A stretch of 64,000 nt of DNA. Source: an uncultured Eubacteriales bacterium. Its GTDB lineage: Bacteria; Bacillota; Clostridia; Oscillospirales; Oscillospiraceae. Below, one piece after another: positions 18,544-27,367 of this stretch (its first letter is position 1; each line of letters begins with the position of its first letter). The stretch spans positions 42,922-106,921 of the forward strand of contig UQXI01000003.1 in assembly GCA_900544975.1 (NCBI GenBank), given 5' to 3'. The notes below the pieces were generated by a model. That model saw only the letters and a list, made by a program, of their open reading frames with translations. It was not told the origin of the DNA and made no database searches. The position numbers were made by a program, and so were the translations under genes.

Positions 18544-20309
18544 CAGAATTATACCGCTATGCCCTGGATCATGGACTGGCAGCCCAACCGGGTTTTAAGC
18601 CGAAGAGAGTCAAGGCTTATGTGTTGCTCTCTGCAGATGGAAAATTTTTGGGTGTCCATGTCCGGGAAAAAGATGCCCCCGCCGTCTATGCACCGGATAT
18701 TGGCGCAGCTGCCAATGGGACCCGTTACTGTAATCCGTTGATTGAAAAGGCAAAGATTCCCCTGGGGATTGTAGAGGACCCCAAGGGTGATAAAAATGTC
18801 CCTACAAAGCATGATTTTTTCCTGTCTATGCTGGATGATGGGAGTACGTTTGAGCCGGTGTTTGCAGTGTTGGCTCAAGCGTTGCGGGATCAAAATGTGG
18901 TCCAGGAAATGAGTGAAGGCCTGATACAGCATAAGCTGAAGGGGGGAGACCCCATAGGCTTTATGGTGGATGGAGCTCCTGTAGAGGCAAGCTCACGATA
19001 CTTGCCCTGGTGGACCAAGTTTCGGACCATGTTTTCTCCGGAAGAGGCAGATGTTCTTCCCAGGTGCTTGATCACAGGAGAGCGCAAAGCGGCATTGGCT
19101 ACCGTGCCCAAAGTATCTGGACTGATGTTTGTGGGAGGCCATCCAGCAGGAGACGCATTCCTCTGCTTTGATAAAGATGCCTTTCAATCTTATGGTTTCA
19201 AAAAGAGTGCAAATGCCCCTGTTTCAGAAGAGGCCATGACTGCAGTGAACGCAGCACTTACCGATCTCATTGCCAAAGCGCCGGTGCTGGGGAACGCCAA
19301 GCTGGTGCACTGGTATTCCAGTGAGATTGCGGAAGAAGAGGATCTGATGCCTATCTTGCTGGAAGGCGAATGGGATGATGAAGAGGATTCTGACTCCGAT
19401 GATGGTGAGAAAGAAAAGGATGCTCTGCGGGCGGCCAAAGCGCTGATTGCCTCGATTGAGACAGGGGAGCGTCCGGAGCGACTCCATGCGCGGTACTATA
19501 TGATGCCTTTGTCCGGAGCCAATGGGCGAATGATGGTACGCCTCTGGCAAGAGGGAAGCTATGAGGAACTCTATCGAAACATCAAGCAGTGGTTTGAGGA
19601 TTTGTCCCTCGTCTCCTGGAACGGGCGTGGGCAGGCAAAATCGCCAAAGCTGAAAGCCCTGGGAATTCGCCTTCTGAAACCTGGCGGAGATCCCAAGAAG
19701 GTCTGGAGCCGGATGGATGAAGAGTTACCCAATTTGCTCCAGCGGCTTCTCAGCGCCATCATCAACGGGACAGCATTACCAGACGAAATTCCTGCCCGGA
19801 CCCTGCGCTGGATTCGTTCCAGTCTCCTGATGTCAGATGAGGAGAAGCATGCGGTGCCGTTTGATACAGAAACCCTAGCATTTCAACTGCTGAAGGCATG
19901 GCTCAGCCGGAGGCAAAGATTGAGAGGAGATGAATATCCCATGGAAGCAACTTGCAACGACCAGGTGACCCGGGATGTGGCCTATTACTGCGGCCAATTA
20001 ATGGCAGTCTATGTTGCCATCCAGCGTAAGGCGATGCCGGATGTAGGTGTAGGTGTGGCGGAGCGATACTACACGGCTGCGAGTGCGAACCCCGCATTTG
20101 CGCTGGGAAAACTTGCCCAGCTGTCTCAGCACCATCTGGGCAAGCTGGAGCCAGGACTTGCACACTATTTTGAAGACAAAATTTCAGATGTTATGGTTAA
20201 AATCGGAGACCGGGAAATTCCTGCAATCATGAATATGGAGCAGCAGACAGAGTTTGCCCTGGGCTATTACCAGAAGCGCGCCGCGCTATATATTGCCAAA
20301 GAGAAATAA
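18537..20309 (+). CDS. cas8c: CRISPR-associated protein Cas8c (Csd1), type I-C large subunit
   Basis: 590 residues, the usual Csd1 size. MLTELYRYALDHGL is the typical Csd1 start. A strongly acidic linker (WDDEEDSDSDDGEKEKD) lies about residues 276-293. Cas8c recognises the PAM and holds the non-target strand; an internal start within cas8c makes the small subunit in studied I-C systems, which I could not localise here. It overlaps cas5 upstream and is followed 13 bases later by cas7. Confidence 0.93.
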   Translation: MLTELYRYALDHGLAAQPGFKPKRVKAYVLLSADGKFLGVHVREKDAPAVYAPDIGAAANGTRYCNPLIEKAKIPLGIVEDPKGDKNVPTKHDFFLSMLDDGSTFEPVFAVLAQALRDQNVVQEMSEGLIQHKLKGGDPIGFMVDGAPVEASSRYLPWWTKFRTMFSPEEADVLPRCLITGERKAALATVPKVSGLMFVGGHPAGDAFLCFDKDAFQSYGFKKSANAPVSEEAMTAVNAALTDLIAKAPVLGNAKLVHWYSSEIAEEEDLMPILLEGEWDDEEDSDSDDGEKEKDALRAAKALIASIETGERPERLHARYYMMPLSGANGRMMVRLWQEGSYEELYRNIKQWFEDLSLVSWNGRGQAKSPKLKALGIRLLKPGGDPKKVWSRMDEELPNLLQRLLSAIINGTALPDEIPARTLRWIRSSLLMSDEEKHAVPFDTETLAFQLLKAWLSRRQRLRGDEYPMEATCNDQVTRDVAYYCGQLMAVYVAIQRKAMPDVGVGVAERYYTAASANPAFALGKLAQLSQHHLGKLEPGLAHYFEDKISDVMVKIGDREIPAIMNMEQQTEFALGYYQKRAALYIAKEK

Positions 20310-20322
20310 GGAGGAAATGATC

Positions 20323-21315
20323 ATGGCTATTGACAATCGTTACGAATTCCTGTTTTACATTCAGTGCCGCAACGGCAACCCCAATGGAGATCCAGATATG
20401 GGCAATGCGCCCCGGATGGACCCTCAGGACCTGCATGGCTATATTACGGATGTAGCCATCAAGCGCCGTATCCGCAATTATATTCAGACTGCCTACGCAG
20501 GAGAAGCGGGGATGGAGATGTTGGTTCGCAGTGCCAGTAACATCAACACGGGCATTGCCCGGGCCAAGGAATTGGCGCAGGTAGAGCTCTCGGCCAAAGG
20601 CAGAAATGAGGTGTATGCCGGCAGGAAGGCTGCCTGTGAACTGTTTTACGATGTGCGGGCCTTTGGTGCAGTGATGTCCACAGGCCCCAACGCCGGACAA
20701 GTCCGAGGGCCGGTCCAACTGACGTTTGCCCGGTCTCTGGACCCCATTCAGCCTCAGGATATCTCAATCACCCGAATGGCCAAAGCCGAGGATGTCAAAA
20801 ATGCCAAGACAGCGGCCGATTATGAGCAGTGGGAAAACGGACAGCCGGAGGATAGCCTCCGTACGATGGGTCGCAAGCAGTTTATCCCCTATGGACTCTA
20901 TGAGGCACGAGGCTTTGTGAGTGCAAATTTGGCCATGGAAACTGGTTTTGATGAGGGGGATTTGCGCGTCCTGTTTGAAGCGATTCTAAACATGTACGAG
21001 CATGACCACTCTGCCAGCAAAGGAGAGATGGCAGTGGTTTCGCCCCTTATTTTGTTCCGTCATACTGGTACAGACTCTGACTTGAACCAGCGTAAGCGGC
21101 AGGCCCGACTGGGTTGTGCACCGGCTCACCAGCTGTTTGATCTGGTCAAGTTGGAGAAAAAGGTGGATGTGGCATATCCACGCTCGTTCCATGATTACGT
21201 GGGAAGCGTCAATCTGAGTCAATGTCCGACTGGTGTGGATGTTGGGTTCCTTTGTTCGCCATATGGCGAAATCACTTGGAACCAGGTGCCAGAAGATGCA
21301 GAGCTGTTCCGTTGA
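20323..21315 (+). CDS. cas7c: CRISPR-associated protein Cas7 (Csd2), type I-C backbone
   Basis: 330 residues from the ATG at 20323, eight bases after AGGAGG (20309-20314). The earlier in-frame ATG at 20317 is too close to that site. YEFLFYIQCRNGNPNGDPD is the hallmark of Csd2, and SVNLSQCPTGVDVGF closes the RRM-like fold. Cas7 polymerises along the crRNA in Cascade. The 3' end overlaps cas4 by 20 bases. Confidence 0.95.
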   Translation: MAIDNRYEFLFYIQCRNGNPNGDPDMGNAPRMDPQDLHGYITDVAIKRRIRNYIQTAYAGEAGMEMLVRSASNINTGIARAKELAQVELSAKGRNEVYAGRKAACELFYDVRAFGAVMSTGPNAGQVRGPVQLTFARSLDPIQPQDISITRMAKAEDVKNAKTAADYEQWENGQPEDSLRTMGRKQFIPYGLYEARGFVSANLAMETGFDEGDLRVLFEAILNMYEHDHSASKGEMAVVSPLILFRHTGTDSDLNQRKRQARLGCAPAHQLFDLVKLEKKVDVAYPRSFHDYVGSVNLSQCPTGVDVGFLCSPYGEITWNQVPEDAELFR

Positions 21316-21973
21316 GGCAGAAAAGGAGCTCTTTCCGCTGTCCTGGCTGACGCAGTATGGCTATTGTCCCCGGCGGTGCGGCCTGTTGGCGCTGGAGCAA
21401 CTGTGGACAGAAAGCGCTGATACGGCTGCCGGTCGCGCCCAGCATGAGAGAGTTCATACTGCCCGGATTGAGCGGCGAAACGGGCAGATGAATTTATATG
21501 AACTGCCAGTATTTTCACGCAGCCTTGGTGTGAACGGAAAGTGTGATTGTGTAGAGGCGGTGGAAGCTTTGGATGGCATTGCGCTGCCCTATGGAGCGGG
21601 GTGTTATCGTCTTTATCCGGTAGAATATAAGCATGGGGTGGTACGGGATGAGGAAGAATACCACATTCAACTTTGCGCCCAGGCAATGTGTTTGGAGGAG
21701 CAGTTTGGTTGTGTCATTGCGACAGGGGCAATTTTTTATATCAATGCCCATCGTCGAGATGAGATCACTCTGACAGCAGCCCTCCGGGAGAAGACACGAC
21801 AAACAGCAGAAGCAGTCGCAGAAATGCTGTTCAATCAGCAGGTTCCTGAACCACATTACAGTGCAAAGTGTAAAAAATGCTCCATGCGGGAGGAATGCCA
21901 ACCAAAGTTGAAGCGTTCTGCTGCCAGCTATTGTAACACTCTTTGGGAAACCGCCCAGGAGGATGTCCTATGA
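21296..21973 (+). CDS. cas4: CRISPR-associated exonuclease Cas4
   Basis: 225 residues from the ATG at 21296. The first cysteine cluster member is in YGYCPRRC and the C-terminal ligands are in CKKCSMREEC, giving a 4Fe-4S site. The RecB-like nuclease core includes the VEYKHG motif (catalytic E and K). Cas4 trims prespacers and selects the PAM during adaptation. It overlaps cas7 upstream and shares an ATGA with cas1. Confidence 0.94.
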   Translation: MQSCSVEAEKELFPLSWLTQYGYCPRRCGLLALEQLWTESADTAAGRAQHERVHTARIERRNGQMNLYELPVFSRSLGVNGKCDCVEAVEALDGIALPYGAGCYRLYPVEYKHGVVRDEEEYHIQLCAQAMCLEEQFGCVIATGAIFYINAHRRDEITLTAALREKTRQTAEAVAEMLFNQQVPEPHYSAKCKKCSMREECQPKLKRSAASYCNTLWETAQEDVL

Positions 21974-22986
21974 AACAACTGCAAAATACACTTTATATCC
22001 TTACACCAGAGACATATTTGTCTTTGCAAAATGAGACCATTGCCGTGAAAGTGGGCGGTGTGGAGAAAGTCCGGGTTCCGGCCCATACCATCAATGCAAT
22101 TTACTGTTTTGGAAATATTACGGTATCCACACCATTGATCGGATTTTGCGGATCCCATGGGATTAGCCTGATATTTCTGTCAGAGTATGGAAGATTTTAT
22201 GGACGTGTTCAGGGACCGGTTTCCGGAAACATCCTGTTGCGCCGGAGACAGTTTGCAGCGGTTGAAGATCCAGTTCAGCGTATACGACTGGTTCGGAGTA
22301 TTTTGTTGGGAAAATTGGCGAACAGCAAGGTGTTTCTTTTGCGTCAGCGGCGAGAGCATCCTGAACGAGAGGCAGAGATTACCCCTGCGATTGAGCGCTT
22401 GACCGAAGCAGCCCGAAGGTTGCGGGAGTGCCCCACTGTGGATTCCATGCGGGCGTTGGAAGGGGTTGCGGCAGCTGCCTACTTTTCTACAATGCCAGCC
22501 ATGCTAGGTGACAGCAAGTTTCAATTTTCCGGACGAAATCGCAGGCCCCCAGAGGATCCTGTGAATGCATTGCTGTCGTTCCTGTATACACTACTAAAAA
22601 ATGACGTACAGTCAGCGCTGGAGGGGGTGGGATTGGATCCGGCAGCGGGTTTCCTGCATACGTTGCGTCCTGGACGTCCGGCTTTGGCCCTGGACCTCAT
22701 GGAGGAGCTGCGAGCGCCATTGTGCGACCGCCTGGTTCTGACGCTCATCCATCGAGGGCAAATTTCTGAAAAGTCATTTGATCAACTTACGGCTCCGGTT
22801 CTGCTAAGTGAAACGGGCCGCAAAACAGTTGTAGCTGCCTGGCAAAAGCGGAAACAAGAAACCATTACACATCCGTTTTTGGGAGAAACCATTCCTGTGG
22901 GACTGATTCCACATGCGCAAGCTCAGCTGTTGGCGCGTGTATTGCGTGACGAATTGGATGAATATCCACCGTTTCTTTGGAGGTAG
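21970..22986 (+). CDS. cas1: CRISPR-associated integrase Cas1
   Basis: 338 residues from the ATG at 21970 (ATGA overlap with cas4). MKQLQNTLYILTPETYLSL is typical of I-C Cas1. The alpha-helical catalytic domain includes AAAYFSTMPAML, VNALLSFLYTLL and LDLMEELRAPLCDRLVL, where the metal-binding Glu, His and Asp residues fall. With Cas2 it integrates new spacers at the leader end of the array. It looks intact. Confidence 0.95.
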   Translation: MKQLQNTLYILTPETYLSLQNETIAVKVGGVEKVRVPAHTINAIYCFGNITVSTPLIGFCGSHGISLIFLSEYGRFYGRVQGPVSGNILLRRRQFAAVEDPVQRIRLVRSILLGKLANSKVFLLRQRREHPEREAEITPAIERLTEAARRLRECPTVDSMRALEGVAAAAYFSTMPAMLGDSKFQFSGRNRRPPEDPVNALLSFLYTLLKNDVQSALEGVGLDPAAGFLHTLRPGRPALALDLMEELRAPLCDRLVLTLIHRGQISEKSFDQLTAPVLLSETGRKTVVAAWQKRKQETITHPFLGETIPVGLIPHAQAQLLARVLRDELDEYPPFLWR

Positions 22987-22992
22987 AGATAA

Positions 22993-23283
22993 ATGATGAT
23001 CGTACTCTCCTATGATGTGGATACAACAGATGCTGCAGGCGCCAAACGGTTGAGAAAGGTTGCAAAAATTTGTGAGTCAAGGGGTTGCCGAGTTCAGAAC
23101 TCTGTTTTTGAGTTGTTGGTTGATCCTGCACAACTGGTTGCTTTAAAAGCTCAGCTGGAAAAGGTCATTGATTCAGAAAAAGACTCAGTGCGCTTCTATC
23201 GCTTGGGTAGCAACTGGCGGCCTAGAATTGAATTTATGGGTCGCGGGCTTCGTTATGAACAAGATGACGTAATAATTTTATAG
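22993..23283 (+). CDS. cas2: CRISPR-associated protein Cas2
   Basis: 96 residues, full length. MMIVLSYDVDTTD begins the ferredoxin-like fold with the conserved aspartate, and QNSVFELLVDP is the second diagnostic strand. It bridges two Cas1 dimers in the integration complex. GGAGG overlaps the cas1 stop. It is the last gene before leader and array. Confidence 0.95.
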   Translation: MMIVLSYDVDTTDAAGAKRLRKVAKICESRGCRVQNSVFELLVDPAQLVALKAQLEKVIDSEKDSVRFYRLGSNWRPRIEFMGRGLRYEQDDVIIL

Positions 23284-23471
23284 TTTAGCAGACGCGAACC
23301 CCAATAGACCAGAAAAAACCAGGAGGTTCGCGCACATTCTTACCTCATTTTTTGCGAGATTTAGGATCCTTTTTACTCCCGATCGCCGTACAGTATCTGA
23401 TGTTGTGTAATTGATTGGGAAAAATTGTAATTTTGCACAGTTTTGTCCCCCTTCTTTTGTGCAAAATTACA
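23284..23471 (+). promoter_or_regulatory. CRISPR leader
   Basis: 188 bases between cas2 and the first repeat. It holds a CGCGAACC/GGTTCGCG hairpin (23293-23300 with 23335-23342) and a perfect 12-bp inverted repeat GTAATTTTGCAC/GTGCAAAATTAC (23427-23438, 23459-23470) that ends one base before repeat 1. Position and AT-content fit a leader; function of the inverted repeats is inference. Confidence 0.75.
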
Positions 23472-23894
23472 GATGCCCCCTCACGGGGGCACGACTTGAA
23501 ACCCGGTGGATCTGATAAGTAATAAATGCAGCTTTAGGATGCCCCCTCACGGGGGCACGACTTGAAACAATCAAAATTGACAAGAAGCCGGGGGCGAGAT
23601 TTAAGGATGCCCCCTCACGGGGGCACGACTTGAAACCCTGGCTGCGCCCGCCAATTATGGACGTAGACGGATGCCCCCTCACGGGGGCACGACTTGAAAC
23701 CATGTTGTTCAGCCTCCATAACATCATCGAATACGATGCCCCCTCACGGGGGCACGACTTGAAACAGGAGAGCACAAGATATTGCAATTATAACAATGGG
23801 ATGCCCCCTCACGGGGGCACGACTTGAAACATAATCCAGATCTGACAGTTTTTTGACATAGGCGATGCCCCCTCACGGGGGCACGACTTGAAAC
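23472..23894 (+). CRISPR. CRISPR array, 7 repeats and 6 spacers (type I-C)
   Basis: Seven identical 31-base repeats start at 23472, 23538, 23606, 23670, 23735, 23800 and 23864. Each begins GATGCCCCC, has the hairpin TGCCCCC/GGGGGCA, and ends GACTTGAAAC, the 3' handle style of I-C repeats. Spacers are 35, 37, 33, 34, 34 and 33 bases. The array is leader-proximal to cas2 and in the same direction. No degenerate terminal repeat is visible, so the distal end could have been cut. No spacer obviously matches elsewhere in the window by eye. Confidence 0.98.
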
Positions 23895-24106
23895 TCTTTA
23901 TGCGCTCATTCAAGTGCCATCATCCACCTAATGCCTAAATTGATATAGACTTAAGTAAAAAACCAACAAGCTGCATGATGAGAAGTTTTATAAGAATAAT
24001 AGGAATATTTAATTATATTTTCTTGATAAGGACGGAATGACGATTGATAGACCATATTGCTAGGGTCGCCCGTTATCGGCTCTGGCCTGGAAAGGTGAGA
24101 ATGACT
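23895..24106. other. Spacer between CRISPR array and mobile-element remnant
   Basis: 212 AT-rich bases with no repeat, ORF or clear promoter that I can support. Confidence 0.5.
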
Positions 24107-24319
24107 ATGAAAATCAGCTATAAACCACTGTGGAAAACACTGATTGACAAGAACTTGACAAAAAAGGATTTGCGGCTCCTGGCGCATTTGACAACGAATC
24201 ACATTGCCAACATGGGTAAGGGAGAACATATCTCCATGCAGACCCTGATCAAGATTTGCGAAGCGCTGAACTGCGATATTGCCGATGTGATCGCGCTGGT
24301 GCCAGACAACGACCCGTAA
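24107..24319 (+). CDS. Small XRE-type (Cro/C1) helix-turn-helix regulator
   Basis: 70 residues. MKISYKPLWKTLIDKNLTKKD and the following HTH (LAHLTTNHIANMGKGEHISMQTLIKICEAL) match the short Cro/C1 regulators common in clostridial conjugative transposons. AAGGTG at 24092-24097 favours the ATG at 24107 over 24101. It precedes a broken tnpV and a two-component operon. Likely an element-borne repressor; its target is unknown. Confidence 0.8.
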   Translation: MKISYKPLWKTLIDKNLTKKDLRLLAHLTTNHIANMGKGEHISMQTLIKICEALNCDIADVIALVPDNDP

Positions 24320-24337
24320 GGGAGAAAGGGGATCACA

Positions 24338-24757
24338 ATGGAAAATAGATTGACTTATATTTGAGTTGGAGACTACTTCATTCCCAATTTGGCGGTAGAC
24401 CCCGAACCTGTAGAGATGGACATGGACATCGGCAAATATGGCCGTCCGCGGTTGACCGACTTGAAACAGCATCAGCGTAAGCTGTACCGGGAGCTGGTGG
24501 ATACCGGCAAATTTCGAGTCCATCTGCTGAACATTCACAATACTGCCAATGACTGGATGGACAGGGTGATGCCGAAGATGGCGAAGGCGGCGGGAGCCAT
24601 CGAGGATTTGAAGGCTCATGACCAAATGGTGTGTGTGGGACTGATGAACTCTTGTAAAGTCCAAATGGAGGAAACCATCATGGCCGATAAGGGAGTAGCC
24701 TATTGCTGTCCGATGGATGGCCGCAGAAAAGAAAGCAGAGGCAAACATGACAAATAA
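24338..24757 (+). pseudogene. tnpV: tnpV-like transposon protein, broken
   Basis: The start MENRLTYI is followed by a TGA stop at 24362-24364 where TnpV proteins normally read on into a VGDYLIPNL-type segment; the rest (VGDYFIPNLAVD, KYGRPRLTDLKQH, MPKMAKAAGAIEDLKA) continues in the same frame. TnpV is a short accessory protein of unknown role carried by clostridial transposons. The C-terminus runs into the next gene and differs from the family after the QMEETI segment, so the 3' part may also be altered. A single nonsense change seems to have inactivated it. Confidence 0.75.
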
Positions 24758-25451
24758 AATTTTACTGGTTGATGATGAAAAGGATATAGTGGGTTTGGTG
24801 GAAGAAGTTTTGCAGAGAGAGGGATTTCAGTCAATCCAAAAGGCTTTTACCGGCAAGGAGGCTGTCAATCTCTGTCAGCAGTTTCAGCCTGATGTAGTCG
24901 TTTTGGATATTATGTTGCCTGATATGGATGGGTTAGAGGTATGCCGGAAAATACGGGAATTTTCCTATTGTTCCATCCTCTTTCTTTCCTCAAGAAGTGA
25001 TGATGTTGACAAAATTCTTGGCCTGTCCTGCGGCGGCGATGATTATATCACAAAACCATTCAGCCCGCGTGAAGTGGTGTTTCGTATCAAGGCCCAGCTT
25101 CGCCGCCAGCAATATCAAGCCGTACAGCCGGTAAATGAACAATCCTGCTTGGCAGCCGGGCCGCTTACACTTGATAAGGAAAGCTGTCGGCTATACAAGG
25201 ACGGGAAAGAAATTGGTTTGACAGGCCGGGAATTTTTGCTGCTGTCCTATCTCATGGAAAACGCAGATAAGATCATCAGTAAAGAGCGCCTTTATGAGCA
25301 GGTATGGGGCGAATATAGCAGCATTTGTGACAATACGATCATGGTGCATATCCGACACCTGCGGGAGAAAATTGAAGATACTCCGTCTGACCCGCAGCAG
25401 CTTGTCACAATAAAAGGGCTGGGGTATAAGCTCAAAAAGAGGATTAGTTAA
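24747..25451 (+). CDS. OmpR/PhoB family response regulator
   Basis: 234 residues. The receiver has the acidic pair in LLVDDEKD, phospho-acceptor D54 in VVLDIMLPDMDG, and the lysine in ITKPFSPRE. The C-terminal winged helix shows LTGREFLLLSYLMEN and KGLGYKLKK. It starts at the ATG inside the 3' end of the tnpV remnant and stops one base before the kinase gene. Repeated TTAAGGTT boxes downstream of the kinase are good candidates for its binding sites. The partner is the adjacent kinase. Confidence 0.9.
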   Translation: MTNKILLVDDEKDIVGLVEEVLQREGFQSIQKAFTGKEAVNLCQQFQPDVVVLDIMLPDMDGLEVCRKIREFSYCSILFLSSRSDDVDKILGLSCGGDDYITKPFSPREVVFRIKAQLRRQQYQAVQPVNEQSCLAAGPLTLDKESCRLYKDGKEIGLTGREFLLLSYLMENADKIISKERLYEQVWGEYSSICDNTIMVHIRHLREKIEDTPSDPQQLVTIKGLGYKLKKRIS

Positions 25452-26861
25452 ATGAAACAATCAGGCTATCGCACAGTATTTCATATCTACCTGATTTTTT
25501 TCCTATCTCTGCTTGGGACGCTTTTGCTGGCCGGTTGGCTTTTCTTCCTAACGGTTTCTATTCAAGCCCCGGACGGCACAAGAGCAAGAAGCGACTGGCC
25601 CAAAGTGTTTACAGAGGATTTTCAGCACCAGGTTATTTTCATAGACGGCCTGCCGCAGATCAAGCAGGCAGGGATAGCATTATTACAGGAAAATGCAGTA
25701 GGCGTCCAGATTTTAGACGCCTCTGGCTATGAGATTTACAGCTATCGAAAGCCGGAACAGGCCCGTACCGCATATTCCAGTGCGGAATTGCTGCGGCTTG
25801 TTCAATCAGTCTACACCGAGGACAGCAGTATAACCGTTTTTAGCGGCATCGTGTCCAATGATGGAAAAGAGTATGTCTATCTCTTGTATTTTCCCGTGGA
25901 TGTCGCCAAAATTACGATGTATGTCAACGGAGAACGGTTCGCAGGCGGTAAGGCTGTTGTCCTGCCTGTTCTGCTGGCGCTTCTGGTGATTATCCTGGTT
26001 TTGGGTATTCTCTACGGCCTCCTTACATCCAGAGCAATCAAACGTCTGACGACCGCTATCTATGAAATATCAGCTCGAAGCTATCTCCCCGTCCAAAATC
26101 AGGGCGTGTTCCATGACTTGTACGGCAGTCTGAATACTCTTGATGCGGAGATCAGGGCCAGTGACGGACTGCGGTCGCAGACAGAGAAAATGCGTAAGGA
26201 GTGGATTGCCAACATCACCCACGACTTGAAAACGCCGCTTTCTCCCATCAAAGGTTATGCAGAAATTCTTCAAGAAGATGGCGGCGTTACTCCTGGACAA
26301 TGCAGGCGATACGCGGGGATTACCCTCAAAAATGTTTCTTATATGGAAACGCTAATCGACGATTTGAAGCTGACCTATCAATTAGAAGGCGGGATGCTCC
26401 CTGTAAACCGTGAGGAAAGAAATATTGTCCGCTTTTTGAAAGAGCTGGCAATTGATATTTTGAACACCCCGGAATATGAAGATCGCACAATCCATTTTGA
26501 AAACGAGGAGGTGGGTTTCGAATATTCATTCGACCAGACGCTTTTGACAAGAGCCTTTCGGAATTTAATCATCAATGCCTTTGTGCATGGTGAAGCGGAT
26601 ACCGAAGTTACCCTGCGTGTATCAGCATCAAATGCCATGCTAAAAATTTCTGTTGCGGATAACGGAAAGGGCATAGAACCAGAAGTGGCAGAGCATCTTT
26701 TTGACCGTTATTACCGAGGGACGAGTACACAACAGCCAGAGGGAAGCGGCCTGGGGCTGGCGATTGCCAAGAGCGTTATTGAGTTGCATGGGGGTACGAT
26801 TTCTGTTTCCACAGCACCGAATATGGGGACAGTTTTTCACATTGAATTTCCATACAGTTAA
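25452..26861 (+). CDS. Sensor histidine kinase
   Basis: 469 residues. Two membrane spans (about 10-35 and 165-190) enclose an external sensor of about 130 residues, followed by a HAMP-like linker. HisKA shows NITHDLKTPLSPIKGYAE with H257 as phosphorylation site. HATPase_c shows DNGKGIEPE and GSGLGLAIAKSV. It begins on the base after the response regulator stop, so both are cotranslated. What it senses is not apparent. Neighbouring FMN-binding and ABC genes are the probable regulon. Confidence 0.9.
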   Translation: MKQSGYRTVFHIYLIFFLSLLGTLLLAGWLFFLTVSIQAPDGTRARSDWPKVFTEDFQHQVIFIDGLPQIKQAGIALLQENAVGVQILDASGYEIYSYRKPEQARTAYSSAELLRLVQSVYTEDSSITVFSGIVSNDGKEYVYLLYFPVDVAKITMYVNGERFAGGKAVVLPVLLALLVIILVLGILYGLLTSRAIKRLTTAIYEISARSYLPVQNQGVFHDLYGSLNTLDAEIRASDGLRSQTEKMRKEWIANITHDLKTPLSPIKGYAEILQEDGGVTPGQCRRYAGITLKNVSYMETLIDDLKLTYQLEGGMLPVNREERNIVRFLKELAIDILNTPEYEDRTIHFENEEVGFEYSFDQTLLTRAFRNLIINAFVHGEADTEVTLRVSASNAMLKISVADNGKGIEPEVAEHLFDRYYRGTSTQQPEGSGLGLAIAKSVIELHGGTISVSTAPNMGTVFHIEFPYS

Positions 26862-26897
26862 GGTTAATTAAGGTTGCCTGAAAGCTGGATTAAGGTT
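26858..26897 (+). promoter_or_regulatory. Three TTAAGGTT direct repeats, probable response-regulator operator
   Basis: Identical TTAAGGTT boxes start at 26858, 26868 and 26890 (spacing 10 and 22 bases, about one and two helical turns). The first overlaps the kinase stop codon. OmpR-type regulators commonly bind such direct repeats, and the next genes encode the FMN/ABC module. No separate promoter was clear. Confidence 0.55.
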
Positions 26898-26938
26898 GGC
26901 AGACTATCATTGTTTTCGTGATAGCTGCCAGCCTTTTT
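26894..26938 (+). terminator. Hairpin with T-run after the kinase gene
   Basis: Arms 26894-26909 and 26919-26933 (one G-T wobble and one bulge) followed by TTTTT at 26934-26938. It lies 23 bases before the next ATG, so it may terminate or attenuate read-through into the FMN/ABC genes. Confidence 0.75.
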
Positions 26939-26961
26939 CTTGTATGGGAGGGGGTGAACGA

Positions 26962-27360
26962 ATGAAAGAAAAGGTGAAAAAAGCGATTCCCTGCCTGCTG
27001 ACGGCAGCCGCTACGGTCTGTGCCTGTTTTCTTTTTGTGGCGGTGCTGCTCCGTCCACAGCCGCTGCACATTGGCACGGTTGACCTTGATACCGTTGCGG
27101 ACGGTGCGTACATCGGCGTATGCCAAAACAAAATCCTCTTTGCCGTAGTAAAAGTCGAAGTACAAAATCATCAAATTACCAGCATTGAGATTGTGGAGCA
27201 TAAGGACGCTTATATGGAGCAGGCGGAACAGATCGCCGGGGCCGTTTGCTCCGAGCAATCGTTAGAGGTCGATGCGGTATCCGGTGCTACGCTTACCAGT
27301 GACACCGTATTGAAGGCAATCGAGAACGCATTGGAGGATGCCGCCTCCAATAGAAAGTAG
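26962..27360 (+). CDS. Membrane-anchored FMN-binding domain protein
   Basis: 132 residues. One N-terminal membrane span (about 9-30) is followed by an FMN-binding domain ending in DAVSGATLTSDTVLKAIENAL. The SGAT-x-TS motif is the site where flavin is covalently attached by ApbE in proteins such as RnfG/NqrC. GGGAGGGGGTGA precedes the ATG at 26962. It is followed at once by a FtsX-type permease and an ATPase. A redox or sensing role at the cell surface is inferred; no ApbE gene is in the window. Confidence 0.85.
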   Translation: MKEKVKKAIPCLLTAAATVCACFLFVAVLLRPQPLHIGTVDLDTVADGAYIGVCQNKILFAVVKVEVQNHQITSIEIVEHKDAYMEQAEQIAGAVCSEQSLEVDAVSGATLTSDTVLKAIENALEDAASNRK

Positions 27361-27367
27361 GTGCATT

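Noticed and set aside
23503..23863. Self-targeting CRISPR spacers
   Set aside because: By eye none of the six spacers matches another place in this window; a genome search would be needed for the rest.
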